Source: Salinadaptatus halalkaliphilus (GTDB lineage Archaea > Halobacteriota > Halobacteria > Halobacteriales > Natrialbaceae). From it: a stretch of DNA of 64,000 nt. The position numbers were made by a program, and so were the translations under genes. Each line of letters begins with the position of its first letter. The stretch's first letter is position 1. The notes below the pieces were generated by a model. That model had not been told where the DNA came from. It made no database searches and saw only the letters and a program-made list of their open reading frames with translations. Positions 35,550 to 43,915 of the stretch are shown here, in pieces. Location: the NCBI RefSeq assembly GCF_006543045.1, contig NZ_RBZW01000021.1, positions 372,001 through 436,000 on the forward strand. Reading direction: 5' to 3'.

Positions 35550-36657
35550 CTGTTCGGAGTCCGTGGAACGCAGCGAAAAATCGGTGGAAACCACCCGCGT
35601 CCTGCCGGCACTTGCAAACGCCGGCAACCAACGGGTCCTCCGCAAGTGGATGCGCGGTCAGGACGAATACGAGGTCGTTTCCGGAGGAGGGGACGCCCTC
35701 GCTACCGCCGAGTACGACCTGTGCGTTCTCGACGAGTGTACGTTTCGTCAGAATGTCAGTACAGTTCGTAACCGTCGAGAGGCCGAAAGCGGTATTCTGC
35801 CGGTATTGCTGGTCAGCTCCGCCTCGGAGTTCGAATCGATCGATTCCTGGACCCGCCATACGGTGGATCGGGACCTCTGGGACCTCGTCGACGAGATCCT
35901 GACGCCACCGATCGAACGCGTCGAACTGCGGAGACGACTCGAGAACCTCCGTCGACTCAGAGCGCAGTCGATCACGGTCGCACAGACGACCGAGCAACTC
36001 CTGCTTTTGAACCGGATCACCCGACACGACATCCAAAACGAGATGAACGTCATTACGGGGTGGGCGGGAGAACTCGAGGCCCACGTCGACGACTCCGGCC
36101 AGGAGATCTGCACGAGGATCCTCGATAGTAGTCGCAACGTCGTCGACCTGACCCGGGCCGTCCGGGAGTTCGTCGACATGCTCGAGATGGACGACGACCC
36201 GAAGCTGGACACGGTCGACCTCGAGGCCGCGCTCAGAGACGAGATCAGCAAACGGCGCTCGCTGTTCGAGGGTGCGGAATTCGTCGTCGACGGCGAGATC
36301 CCGTCCTTGCACGTCCGGGGGAACGAACTGCTTTCGTCGGTGTTCCGGAACCTGTTGAACAACGCGGTCCAGCACAACGATTCGGAAACGCCGCGTGTCA
36401 CAGTTACAGTCTCGGAACGGGAACGGAGCATCGTCGTTACGATCGGCGACAACGGGCCGGGTATTCCGCCGGATCGTCGAGACGCGGTACTCGGTCGCAC
36501 CGAAGCGGGAATCGATCATCCGAGTGCCGGGGTCGGGCTGTACCTCGTCGATACCCTCGTCGATGGTTACGGTGGCGGCGTTCGAATGACTGAGTCCGAC
36601 GAGGGCGGAACCGCCGTCGTCGTTACGCTCCCGGTGATTCGAGGTGGGAGACGGTGA
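35539..36657 (+). CDS. Histidine kinase with receiver-like N-terminal domain (first of KaiC operon)
   Basis: 372 residues. Residues about 20-130 look like a degenerate receiver (LANAGNQRVLRKWM, YDLCVLDECTF, GILPVLLVSSAS); the Asp in VLDECTF could be the acceptor. A helical linker precedes an unusual H box (ITRHDIQNEMNVITGW, His 163). The ATPase domain has FRNLLNNAVQHND, GDNGPGIP and SAGVGLYLVDTLV. It starts inside the KaiC gene and overlaps the next kinase by 4 bases. No PAS domain, so KaiC or the receiver domain probably provides input. The start could also be slightly downstream. Confidence 0.9.
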   Translation: MTGNCSESVERSEKSVETTRVLPALANAGNQRVLRKWMRGQDEYEVVSGGGDALATAEYDLCVLDECTFRQNVSTVRNRREAESGILPVLLVSSASEFESIDSWTRHTVDRDLWDLVDEILTPPIERVELRRRLENLRRLRAQSITVAQTTEQLLLLNRITRHDIQNEMNVITGWAGELEAHVDDSGQEICTRILDSSRNVVDLTRAVREFVDMLEMDDDPKLDTVDLEAALRDEISKRRSLFEGAEFVVDGEIPSLHVRGNELLSSVFRNLLNNAVQHNDSETPRVTVTVSERERSIVVTIGDNGPGIPPDRRDAVLGRTEAGIDHPSAGVGLYLVDTLVDGYGGGVRMTESDEGGTAVVVTLPVIRGGRR

Positions 36658-38144
36658 CCTCGGACGGGACGGGAACCGCCGACGACTTCGAGTCCGGATT
36701 GTCCTCACCCGCCGATTCCGCGACGATCTATCCACTCGTTACCGGGGACGGCAACCGGCGCGTCCTCCGGGAGTGGCTGTCGACACACGACATTTACCGG
36801 GTGGTCGACGCCGAGGTCGACCTCGAAGCGGCCGAGTTCGATCTCTGTATCGTCGATCAGGGTGGACTGAAACGACACGCGGACAAACTGAGACGGATCA
36901 AAGCCGAGACGAAACCGGTCCTCTTTCCGGTCCTGCTGTTGTTGCCAGAACGCCAGTCGGAGATTATCGAGACCGACCGGGGAGAGATCGCCGATAACGT
37001 GTTCGGGACGACGATCGACGAGATCGTCTCGCTCCCAATTCGGCAGGCCGAACTCGAATGGCGGATCCAGGCACTGCTTCGCCTTCGGGATCAGTCGCTT
37101 GCGTTACAAGACCGAACCGACCAACTCCACCAGTTCAAGAAGGCCGTCGAGGCGTCGGGCCACGCCGTCTATATCACCGACCCGGAGGGGACGATCGAGT
37201 ACGTCAACCCAGCCTTCGAGGAACTCACGGGCTACGATCGAGAGGAGGCGGTCGGTCGAACTCCGAACATCCTGCACTCAGGGGAAATGCCACCCAGCTA
37301 CTTCGAAGAGCTGTGGGAGACCGTGCTCTCGGGGGCAGTTTGGGAAGAGGAGGTGATCGACCGCCGAAAGGACGGCGAACTCTATACCGCCTATCAGACA
37401 ATCTCGCCGATCACGGACGGTGATGATGTCACGGCGCTCGTCGCGGTCCAGGTTGACATCACCGAACTCAAAGACGTACACCGACAGCTTCGCGTGGTCG
37501 ATCGGATCCTACGGCACAACCTCCGTAACGACCTGACGGTGATCCGTGGCCAAGCCGAACGGGTCCGCACTGACGTTTCGGGCGAACTGGCCGACGCCGC
37601 TGACGAGATGATCGGCCTCGTCGACGACTTGCTAACGACGAGTGAGAAGTCCCGGGCGATCACCGATGTCTTGAGCGAACAACCAGACAGCCAGCGAATC
37701 GATATTGCCGACGTGGTTCGCCGGATCGCCAGCGCGGCCGACGCCGACTCGAGTGCCCGTATCGACGTCGACGTCCCCGACCAGGCGATCGCCTCGGCAA
37801 CGACGAACGTCCACGAGGCGATCGAAGAACTGGTCAAAAATGCGATTAATCACAACGGAACCGAGTCACCGTCCGTCTCCCTCTCGGTCACGGTGAACGA
37901 CCAGAACGTCGTGGTAACGGTCGCCGACAACGGGCCCGGTATCCCGGAAATGGACCGTGCCGTCTTAGCGGCGGGTGACGCGATCGACGACCTCTATCAC
38001 GGGAGTGGACTCGGATTGTGGTTGGTCTATTGGATCGTTAACCGGTCCGGGGGATCGATCGCCGTTGGGGATATCGAACCACGCGGAACCAGGGTCACGG
38101 TTTCCCTTCCACGGGATGAGGTAACCACCCCAGCAACTCGGTAA
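36654..38144 (+). CDS. Receiver-like/PAS histidine kinase (second of KaiC operon)
   Basis: 496 residues from GTG at 36654, overlapping the previous stop (GTGA). The N-terminal 20-150 region is related to that of the upstream kinase (VTGDGNRRVLREWL, FDLCIVDQGGL, FPVLLLLPE). A PAS domain follows at about 162-280 (ITDPEGTIEYVNPAFEELTGY). The H box RILRHNLRNDL has His 288, and the ATPase domain shows IEELVKNAINHN, ADNGPGIP and GSGLGLWLVYWIV. The pair therefore shares the input-type domain but differs in H box and PAS content, suggesting different roles with one KaiC. Confidence 0.92.
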   Translation: MTSDGTGTADDFESGLSSPADSATIYPLVTGDGNRRVLREWLSTHDIYRVVDAEVDLEAAEFDLCIVDQGGLKRHADKLRRIKAETKPVLFPVLLLLPERQSEIIETDRGEIADNVFGTTIDEIVSLPIRQAELEWRIQALLRLRDQSLALQDRTDQLHQFKKAVEASGHAVYITDPEGTIEYVNPAFEELTGYDREEAVGRTPNILHSGEMPPSYFEELWETVLSGAVWEEEVIDRRKDGELYTAYQTISPITDGDDVTALVAVQVDITELKDVHRQLRVVDRILRHNLRNDLTVIRGQAERVRTDVSGELADAADEMIGLVDDLLTTSEKSRAITDVLSEQPDSQRIDIADVVRRIASAADADSSARIDVDVPDQAIASATTNVHEAIEELVKNAINHNGTESPSVSLSVTVNDQNVVVTVADNGPGIPEMDRAVLAAGDAIDDLYHGSGLGLWLVYWIVNRSGGSIAVGDIEPRGTRVTVSLPRDEVTTPATR

Positions 38145-38172
38145 CTACACCACTCGAGTCTCGGTCGGCAGG

Positions 38173-38529
38173 TTAGAGAAACTCTCGGACCTCGGAGTAC
38201 CACATGTCGTGGTAGTCGACGTGGCCGACGCGACGTGCGATCGCGACGGCCAGGACGTGCCAGCAACACTCGGTGGGATCGTCCGGGTCGAGGTTGTACT
38301 CGCTGTCCTTGCAGGTACAGCCGCCGTCTTCGACGATGTACTCGTCGTCGTAGCCGACGACGATCGTGAAGTCCTTGTAGGTCTTGACGCGGTTCTCGCC
38401 GACGGCTTCGATGGCGCGAACCCCGCGGTCGCCGTGGAGTCGCGAGATCTGTTCGACGATTGCTGGCGTCAACTCTCCGGCCTCCTCGAGATCGGCCTGC
38501 CAGCGCTCGACGGGATTCGCGTCCGACAC
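38173..38529 (-). CDS. SWIM zinc-finger-like protein
   Basis: 118 residues. The C-terminal half has CTC (about residues 80-82) and, after a short insertion, CWH, which is the CxC...CxH pattern of SWIM zinc fingers. SWIM domains bind DNA or proteins and are found with Swi2/Snf2 ATPases or in Sws1-type recombination proteins; no such partner is adjacent. Convergent with the KaiC operon, 28 bp apart, and divergent from trm1. Known as a conserved haloarchaeal family, function unknown. Confidence 0.85.
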   Translation of the reverse strand: MSDANPVERWQADLEEAGELTPAIVEQISRLHGDRGVRAIEAVGENRVKTYKDFTIVVGYDDEYIVEDGGCTCKDSEYNLDPDDPTECCWHVLAVAIARRVGHVDYHDMWYSEVREFL

Positions 38530-38645
38530 GCCCGGACCTCTGTACCGAACTGTAAAATCGGTTTGGTTGTCGTGACGGCGCTCGAGTGTCCGTACCGACG
38601 CCGCGAGACCACACCGCTTTTCGCTCCCTACCGACGAGAGAGCAC

Positions 38646-39761
38646 ATGCGCGTCACCGAGGGCGGAGTCGACCTCGAGGTCCCCGGCGAACAGACCGAGG
38701 GGATCGAGGAGTCGGTCTTTTACAACCCGCGACAGGAGCTGAATCGGGATCTGACGATCGCGACGCTGCGGGCCTACCGCGAGCGCGAGGAGCGAGCGGA
38801 AACCTACCTCGACGCGATGACCGCAAGCGGGATTCGCGGGCTCCGGGCGGCCGCCGACGGCTGGGACGTCACCTGCTGTGATCTCGAGGAAGACGCCGTC
38901 TCGCTCGCGCGGGAGAACGTAGCGCGCAACGACCTAGACGCCGAGGTCGTCCACCGAAACGCGAACGCGCTCATGCACGAGGCGGTCTTCGACGTGATCG
39001 ACCTCGATCCCTACGGGACGCCGATGCCGTTCGCCGACGCGGCCGTCGCGAACTGCCGGGACCTGCTCTGTGTCACCGCGACCGATACCGCGCCGCTGTG
39101 TGGCGCCCACTTCAACAGCGGCGTCCGCTCGTACTCCGCGGTCCCACAGAACACCGACTACCATCCCGAGATGGGCGTTCGTATCCTCATCTCGGCGTTG
39201 GCTCGCAGCGGCGCCCGCTTCGACGTCGGCGTCGAACCCATTTTCACGCACGCGACCAGCCACTACGTCCGGACCTACCTCGAGCTCGAGCACAAACCGA
39301 CCAGCGCCGACGCCGCAATCGACGAACTCGGCCACATCTATCACTGCGAAGACTGCCAGTACCGGGACACCGATCCGGGCCTGATCGCGGACCCGCTCGA
39401 GACGTGCCCTCACTGCGACGGCACCCGACTGCTGACTGCCGGCCCGGTCTGGCTCGGGGCCGTCCATGACCCCGAATTCGTCGCTGCCGTCCGCGACGAG
39501 ATACCCTATCAGTTCGAGACGGCACCGACCGCGCGCGAACTCTGTGACACCCTCGCGGCCGAACTCGACGTTCCGACCCACTACGACCAGCACAAACTCT
39601 GTCGTAACTGGGGGCTGCCCGCCAACGCGATGGACGAGTTTTTGACCGACCTGCGAGCGGCCGGCTACGAGGCCTCCCGCGCCCACTACGGCGGGACGAC
39701 GTTCAAGACGACCGCCGACGTCGGGGAGATTCGCGAGGCGACGGCTGCGACCCTCGAGTAG
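38646..39761 (+). CDS. trm1: tRNA (guanine26-N2)-dimethyltransferase
   Basis: 371 residues from ATG at 38646; 20 upstream codons are open but not conserved. The SAM-binding motif [16 protein letters not shown], the catalytic DLDPYGTP, and a C-terminal zinc site ([10 protein letters not shown] ... CPHCDG) match archaeal Trm1. It adds two methyl groups to guanine 26 of many tRNAs. The first block [19 protein letters not shown] is also typical. Single gene followed by a possible terminator hairpin. Confidence 0.96.
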   Translation: MRVTEGGVDLEVPGEQTEGIEESVFYNPRQELNRDLTIATLRAYREREERAETYLDAMTASGIRGLRAAADGWDVTCCDLEEDAVSLARENVARNDLDAEVVHRNANALMHEAVFDVIDLDPYGTPMPFADAAVANCRDLLCVTATDTAPLCGAHFNSGVRSYSAVPQNTDYHPEMGVRILISALARSGARFDVGVEPIFTHATSHYVRTYLELEHKPTSADAAIDELGHIYHCEDCQYRDTDPGLIADPLETCPHCDGTRLLTAGPVWLGAVHDPEFVAAVRDEIPYQFETAPTARELCDTLAAELDVPTHYDQHKLCRNWGLPANAMDEFLTDLRAAGYEASRAHYGGTTFKTTADVGEIREATAATLE

Positions 39762-39782
39762 GTACCAACCGTTGCCGATGGA

Positions 39783-39830
39783 GAGCGGCCACTGTCGGCC
39801 GCTCGACCTCGAGCGGAGCCCCCGTTTTTG
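39783..39830 (+). terminator. Hairpin and T-run after trm1
   Basis: GAGCGGCC (39783-39790) and GGCCGCTC (39797-39804) form a perfect 8-bp stem with a 6-base loop. A TTTTT run lies at 39825-39829. Archaeal termination relies mostly on T-runs, so the stem may be incidental, but the combination between two same-direction genes suggests an end signal. The T-run reaches the start region of the next gene. Confidence 0.5.
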
Positions 39831-39854
39831 AGGGCTCGCAGCGTACGTACCGAC

Positions 39855-41174
39855 GTGATCGACCGTCACCAACTGCGTGAGCTCGCCTCGGAAGTCCTTC
39901 GGCTCGCGCGGACCGAACAAGTGACGCTGCTGGCGGCCGGCGTCGCCTTCTACGGGTTCATCTCGCTCGTGCCGCTGCTGTTGCTCGGAATGGGGATCGC
40001 CGCCTCGATCGGCGGGGAAGCGCTCGCGAACCAACTGACTGCCGCGGCGAGTGACGTACTCACGCAGTCGGCCCAGGAACTGCTCGCCGAGACGGTGCTC
40101 GACGACACCGGTCGACAGAGTGCGACCATCGTCGGCGCACTCGGGCTCCTCTGGGGCTCGAGCCGCGTCCTCCGTGGCCTCGATCGGGCGTTTTCGCAGG
40201 TGTACGGCACTGCCGGCTCGAAGTCCCTGATCGATACGTTCTGGGACGCGATGATCGTCTTTCTGGTCATCGCGTTCGGACTGGCTCTCGTCGGCGGCCT
40301 CGAGTACGTGATCCGGTTCGTTCCCTTCGTCGGCGTCGGAATCCTGGGACCGGTGCTGGTCGTGGTCGGCCTAAGCGTGACCTTTCTGCCGCTGTACGTC
40401 GTCTTTCCGGATGCGGACGTCGGCGTTCGCGAGGCGTTGCCAGGAACGCTCGTCGCCGCCGTCGGCTGGTTCGCGCTGAGCCAGTCGTTTTCGGTGTACG
40501 CCGACCTCGCGACCGGCTACGCCCTTTACGGAGCACTTGGCGCCGTCTTTCTCGTCCTTATCTGGCTGTACATCGGCGCGATTATCCTCGTCTTCGGCGC
40601 GATCCTCAACGCAGTGCTTGCCGGCCGTGATATGGATCGGCAGCTACAAAGTCCCGGCGCCCGACAGGTCTCGATAGAAGCGATGACCGACGACGCCACG
40701 GGTGCCGACGAGGAAGAGCCGGTCGACGACTCGGCTGGGAGCGACGGCCACGCTGCCGGCGGCGAGCAGCGAGCGCGCTCGAGCGCCCGAACGCGAGACC
40801 GGGCCGACGATCCCGAGGCGCTTCGCGAGGAGATCGAGCGGCTACGCGACCGCATCGACGACTACGAGGAGTCCGTCGAACGCCGAACCGTTCAGAAAGA
40901 CTCCCTCGAGGGCGAACTCAAACGATACGTGCGCCGCCGGATTCGACGAGGACACGCCCGCGACTGGGGGCCCTATGTCGTCTTGCTCTATGGCACCGTG
41001 CTGGCGCTTGGTGCGTTTTACTATCTCGAGGGGATCTGGGCGATTCTCGCGATGTTTACCGTCTGGACCTCGACGCTTGGCGTCTACGTCCTGATGGTGC
41101 TTTTCGGTGCCGGCATCGCGTTGCTCGACGTTCCCGGTCGGATCCGCGACGCGATCGGCGAGCGCCGGTCCTAA
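39855..41174 (+). CDS. YihY/virulence-factor-BrkB-like membrane protein with extra C-terminal part
   Basis: 439 residues from GTG at 39855 (VIDRHQLRELASEVL); a TTG 9 codons earlier is the other option. Residues 1-270 are a typical YihY core with six helices and the segment LLAAGVAFYGFISLVPLLLL. The rest is added: an acidic linker, a charged coiled coil (about 315-355), and two further helices (about 370-388 and 395-420). The family is found in most cells and its role is unresolved (it was once mistaken for RNase BN). The C-terminal addition is not part of the bacterial family. Confidence 0.88.
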   Translation: MIDRHQLRELASEVLRLARTEQVTLLAAGVAFYGFISLVPLLLLGMGIAASIGGEALANQLTAAASDVLTQSAQELLAETVLDDTGRQSATIVGALGLLWGSSRVLRGLDRAFSQVYGTAGSKSLIDTFWDAMIVFLVIAFGLALVGGLEYVIRFVPFVGVGILGPVLVVVGLSVTFLPLYVVFPDADVGVREALPGTLVAAVGWFALSQSFSVYADLATGYALYGALGAVFLVLIWLYIGAIILVFGAILNAVLAGRDMDRQLQSPGARQVSIEAMTDDATGADEEEPVDDSAGSDGHAAGGEQRARSSARTRDRADDPEALREEIERLRDRIDDYEESVERRTVQKDSLEGELKRYVRRRIRRGHARDWGPYVVLLYGTVLALGAFYYLEGIWAILAMFTVWTSTLGVYVLMVLFGAGIALLDVPGRIRDAIGERRS

Positions 41175-41192
41175 TCGCCCTCGACGCTCCGG

Positions 41193-42491
41193 TCAATCGG
41201 CGTGTTCGCTCGAGCCCTCGCGGGCGCGACTCGTCGCCTCGAGGAAGTCGAACGTCGGGAAGAACCGGCCGGTTTCATGGTGGACTCCCGCGAGGAGGAC
41301 GCCACCGGCTGCGATGGGGGCAATCGCACAGGCGAGATAGACCGGCCAGAAGCCCAACAGTTCGACCAGCGGCAGGGCGACGATCGGACCGAGGCCGCCG
41401 CCGACATCGCCGAGGACGTTGTTCGTCCCGACGGCGCGGCCCATCCGGTCCTCGGGCGTGAGATCGGCCAGCAGCGCCATCAGCGGGCCGCTCGTGCCAC
41501 CTTGTCCGGCGCCGATCAACAGGCACGCGCCGGTGAGCGTCACGACCGAGTCGGCCATCGCCAGCAGAACGAAGCCGGCGAACGTCAGGCCGAGAAACCA
41601 CAGCAGCGTCGGTAACCTCGAACCCGTTCGGTCGGTGACGTAGCCGCCAAGGAACATGAACAGACCCGCGGCGACGACCGTAATCGCCATGAAGATGCCC
41701 GAGGACGCCTGCGCGCCGAAGCCGAAGACGCCGAGATCGTTGTGGTCCAGAAAGAGTACGAGCGTGGCGAATAGCGCACCGATGTAGGCAAACAGCACCG
41801 CGAAGTTGACGATGCCGACGGTGACGGCGGGGACGCTCGTGTCGACATCCCACAGCGAGACGGCTCGCCGTTCGCGATTCTCGACGTGGGTCTCGGGGAT
41901 CGTCACGTAGGCGACGACGCTCGCGGCGACGGCGAAGACCGCGGCCACGAGAAACGCCGGCACCGTCCCCGCGAGTTCGCTCAGCACGCCCCCGATGACG
42001 ACGCCGCTCGGGAATCCGAAGAGCACGCCGCCGCGGATGAGGCCCATGCTCGCGCCCCTCGAGTCGCCGTCGCTGACGTCGGCCGCGATCGTGTAGGCGG
42101 TCGCAAAGACCGCCGCGCTGCCGACCCCCCAGACGATCCGCGCGGAGAGGAACCAAGCTTCGGGGACGTTCGGCAGGAACCACAGCTCCGGCCGCGCGGC
42201 GACGACGGCGACCACGTAGCCGAACGTGGCGACGCTCTGGACAACCATCCCGACGACGAACGGCGTTCGCGTCCCGATCCGGTCGACGAGGACCCCCGCG
42301 GGTGCGTTTGCGAGCAGCCGCGAGAACCGATTCGCACTGAGAATGATGCCGACCAACAACGGCGAGATACCAAGAACCACGCCGAGGTTCGGCAAAATTG
42401 GAAAGATGACGCCACCGCCGAAACCGACGAAAAACGTACTCGCGATGACCGCGCCGACGACGACCCAGCTTCGCTCGACCGACCCACTCAC
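41193..42491 (-). CDS. MFS transporter
   Basis: 432 residues with 12 hydrophobic segments. Motif A between helices 2 and 3 appears as GVLVDRIGTRTPF, and the second half carries GGYVTDRTGSRLP. The general pattern matches multidrug-type or sugar-type exporters; substrate unknown. A perfect palindrome 90 bp upstream of its start suggests control by a TetR-like repressor. Convergent with the YihY gene, 18 bp apart. The acidic C-terminal tail (REGSSEHAD) is cytoplasmic. Confidence 0.91.
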   Translation of the reverse strand: MSGSVERSWVVVGAVIASTFFVGFGGGVIFPILPNLGVVLGISPLLVGIILSANRFSRLLANAPAGVLVDRIGTRTPFVVGMVVQSVATFGYVVAVVAARPELWFLPNVPEAWFLSARIVWGVGSAAVFATAYTIAADVSDGDSRGASMGLIRGGVLFGFPSGVVIGGVLSELAGTVPAFLVAAVFAVAASVVAYVTIPETHVENRERRAVSLWDVDTSVPAVTVGIVNFAVLFAYIGALFATLVLFLDHNDLGVFGFGAQASSGIFMAITVVAAGLFMFLGGYVTDRTGSRLPTLLWFLGLTFAGFVLLAMADSVVTLTGACLLIGAGQGGTSGPLMALLADLTPEDRMGRAVGTNNVLGDVGGGLGPIVALPLVELLGFWPVYLACAIAPIAAGGVLLAGVHHETGRFFPTFDFLEATSRAREGSSEHAD

Positions 42492-42580
42492 TGGGTCACA
42501 CCGCCGGCACGTCGACGCTCGTCTCGAGCCGAACTGCCGACCGACAGTTCGAGGTACTGGTTCGATGCTGACTGCATTTA

Positions 42581-42598
42581 ACTGACTAGTTAGTCAGT
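42581..42598. promoter_or_regulatory. Perfect palindrome, likely repressor operator
   Basis: ACTGACTA and TAGTCAGT are exact inverted copies around a central GT. The 18-bp site lies 90 bp upstream of the MFS gene and 190 bp upstream of the oppositely directed phosphotransferase gene. Operators of TetR-family repressors often look like this and often control efflux carriers. No tetR gene is adjacent, so the regulator would be encoded elsewhere. The rest of the 296-bp gap holds no gene. Confidence 0.65.
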
Positions 42599-42787
42599 AG
42601 TCGCGAAAAGCGTTTGGGTTCACGTTCCTCGAGAAGCGAGTAAACGCTGGTAGACTGTCACCGATACCGAACCACTTTCGTTAAGCAGTGGAGTAATGGT
42701 ACCGTACATCATCATGGCAGTTGTGCACCGACGTTCCGACGACATCGCGGACCCTACCCGAGGAGGGAGGGCCACTGACAGCCACCC

Positions 42788-43849
42788 ATGAGCGACACCT
42801 ACTACGAACGCCTCGTCGACGAGGACGCACTCGCGGCGTATCTCGAGGACGAACTCGGCGAGGCGGACGACTACGACGTCGAACGGCATCAGGAAGGTCA
42901 CTCGAACGAGACGCTGTTCGTCACCTGGGGCGATCGCGAGCTCGTCATCCGGCGGCCGCCGCCGGGCGAGACCGCCGATACGGCCCACGACGTCATCCGG
43001 GAGTACAGCGTGATGGACGCGGTCGCGGACACCGACGTTCCGGTACCCGAACCCGTCTCGGCCTGTGAGGATCACGATATCATCGGTAGCGACTTCTACG
43101 TGATGGAACAACTCCAGGGCGACGTCCTCCGGGAGGACGAACCGGATCGCTTCGCCACCCCCGAGCACCGACAGCGCATCGGCGAGGAACTCGTCGACAC
43201 GCTGGCGAAGATCCACCGACTCGACTACGAAGAGATCGGCCTCGGCGAGTTCGGCAAACCCGAGGGCTACACGCAGCGACAGGTCGACCGCTGGGGCAAA
43301 CAGCTCTCGTGGGCCTTCGAGGTCACCGAGGACGAACGCGAAGTGCCGGTCCTCCACGAGGTCGGCGACTGGCTCCGTGACAACGTCCCCGAAGAACATC
43401 CCCACACGCTCGTCCACGGCGACTACAAACTGGATAACGTTATGTACGGGCCTGGAACACCGCCGGAAGTCGTCGCCGTCTTCGACTGGGAGATGGCGAC
43501 GCTTGGCGATCCGCGGGCCGATCTGGGCTGGATGCTTTCCTACTGGCGCGATCCCAAAGACCCCGCGCCGGAGCTCCCCGAACTCGTCACCGACTTCATG
43601 GAACGGGAGGGGTATCCCACCCGCGTCGAACTCGTCTCCCGGTGGGAGGAACTGACCGGCTACGAGTTCACACACGAGCGGTTCTACCGCACCCTCGCGG
43701 TCTACAAACTCGCGGGCCTCGGCGAGATGTTCTTCCGTCGCTATCTCGAGGGCAACAGCGACAATCCGATGTACCCGAAGATGGAAGACCGCGTCCCGGC
43801 ACTGGCCGCTCGCGCGAAACGCATCATCGACGGCGACGAACCGCTGTAA
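42788..43849 (+). CDS. Aminoglycoside-phosphotransferase-like kinase (ACAD10/11 N-domain type)
   Basis: 353 residues. Protein-kinase-like fold: the nucleotide region EGHSNETLFVTWGDRELVIRRP, the catalytic loop LVHGDYKLDN and the metal-binding FDWEMATLGDP. The sequence resembles the phosphotransferase domain fused to acyl-CoA dehydrogenases in ACAD10/11, proteins that phosphorylate hydroxy-acyl-CoAs. So a role in acyl-CoA breakdown is more likely than antibiotic resistance. No acyl-CoA dehydrogenase is adjacent. It faces the MFS gene across the palindrome. Confidence 0.9.
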   Translation: MSDTYYERLVDEDALAAYLEDELGEADDYDVERHQEGHSNETLFVTWGDRELVIRRPPPGETADTAHDVIREYSVMDAVADTDVPVPEPVSACEDHDIIGSDFYVMEQLQGDVLREDEPDRFATPEHRQRIGEELVDTLAKIHRLDYEEIGLGEFGKPEGYTQRQVDRWGKQLSWAFEVTEDEREVPVLHEVGDWLRDNVPEEHPHTLVHGDYKLDNVMYGPGTPPEVVAVFDWEMATLGDPRADLGWMLSYWRDPKDPAPELPELVTDFMEREGYPTRVELVSRWEELTGYEFTHERFYRTLAVYKLAGLGEMFFRRYLEGNSDNPMYPKMEDRVPALAARAKRIIDGDEPL

Positions 43850-43915
43850 CGCGACGGCGGGTCGCTCGAGAGTACACGCCATCACACCGCGTCCGCTTGA
43901 GCCAGACCGATCCGC

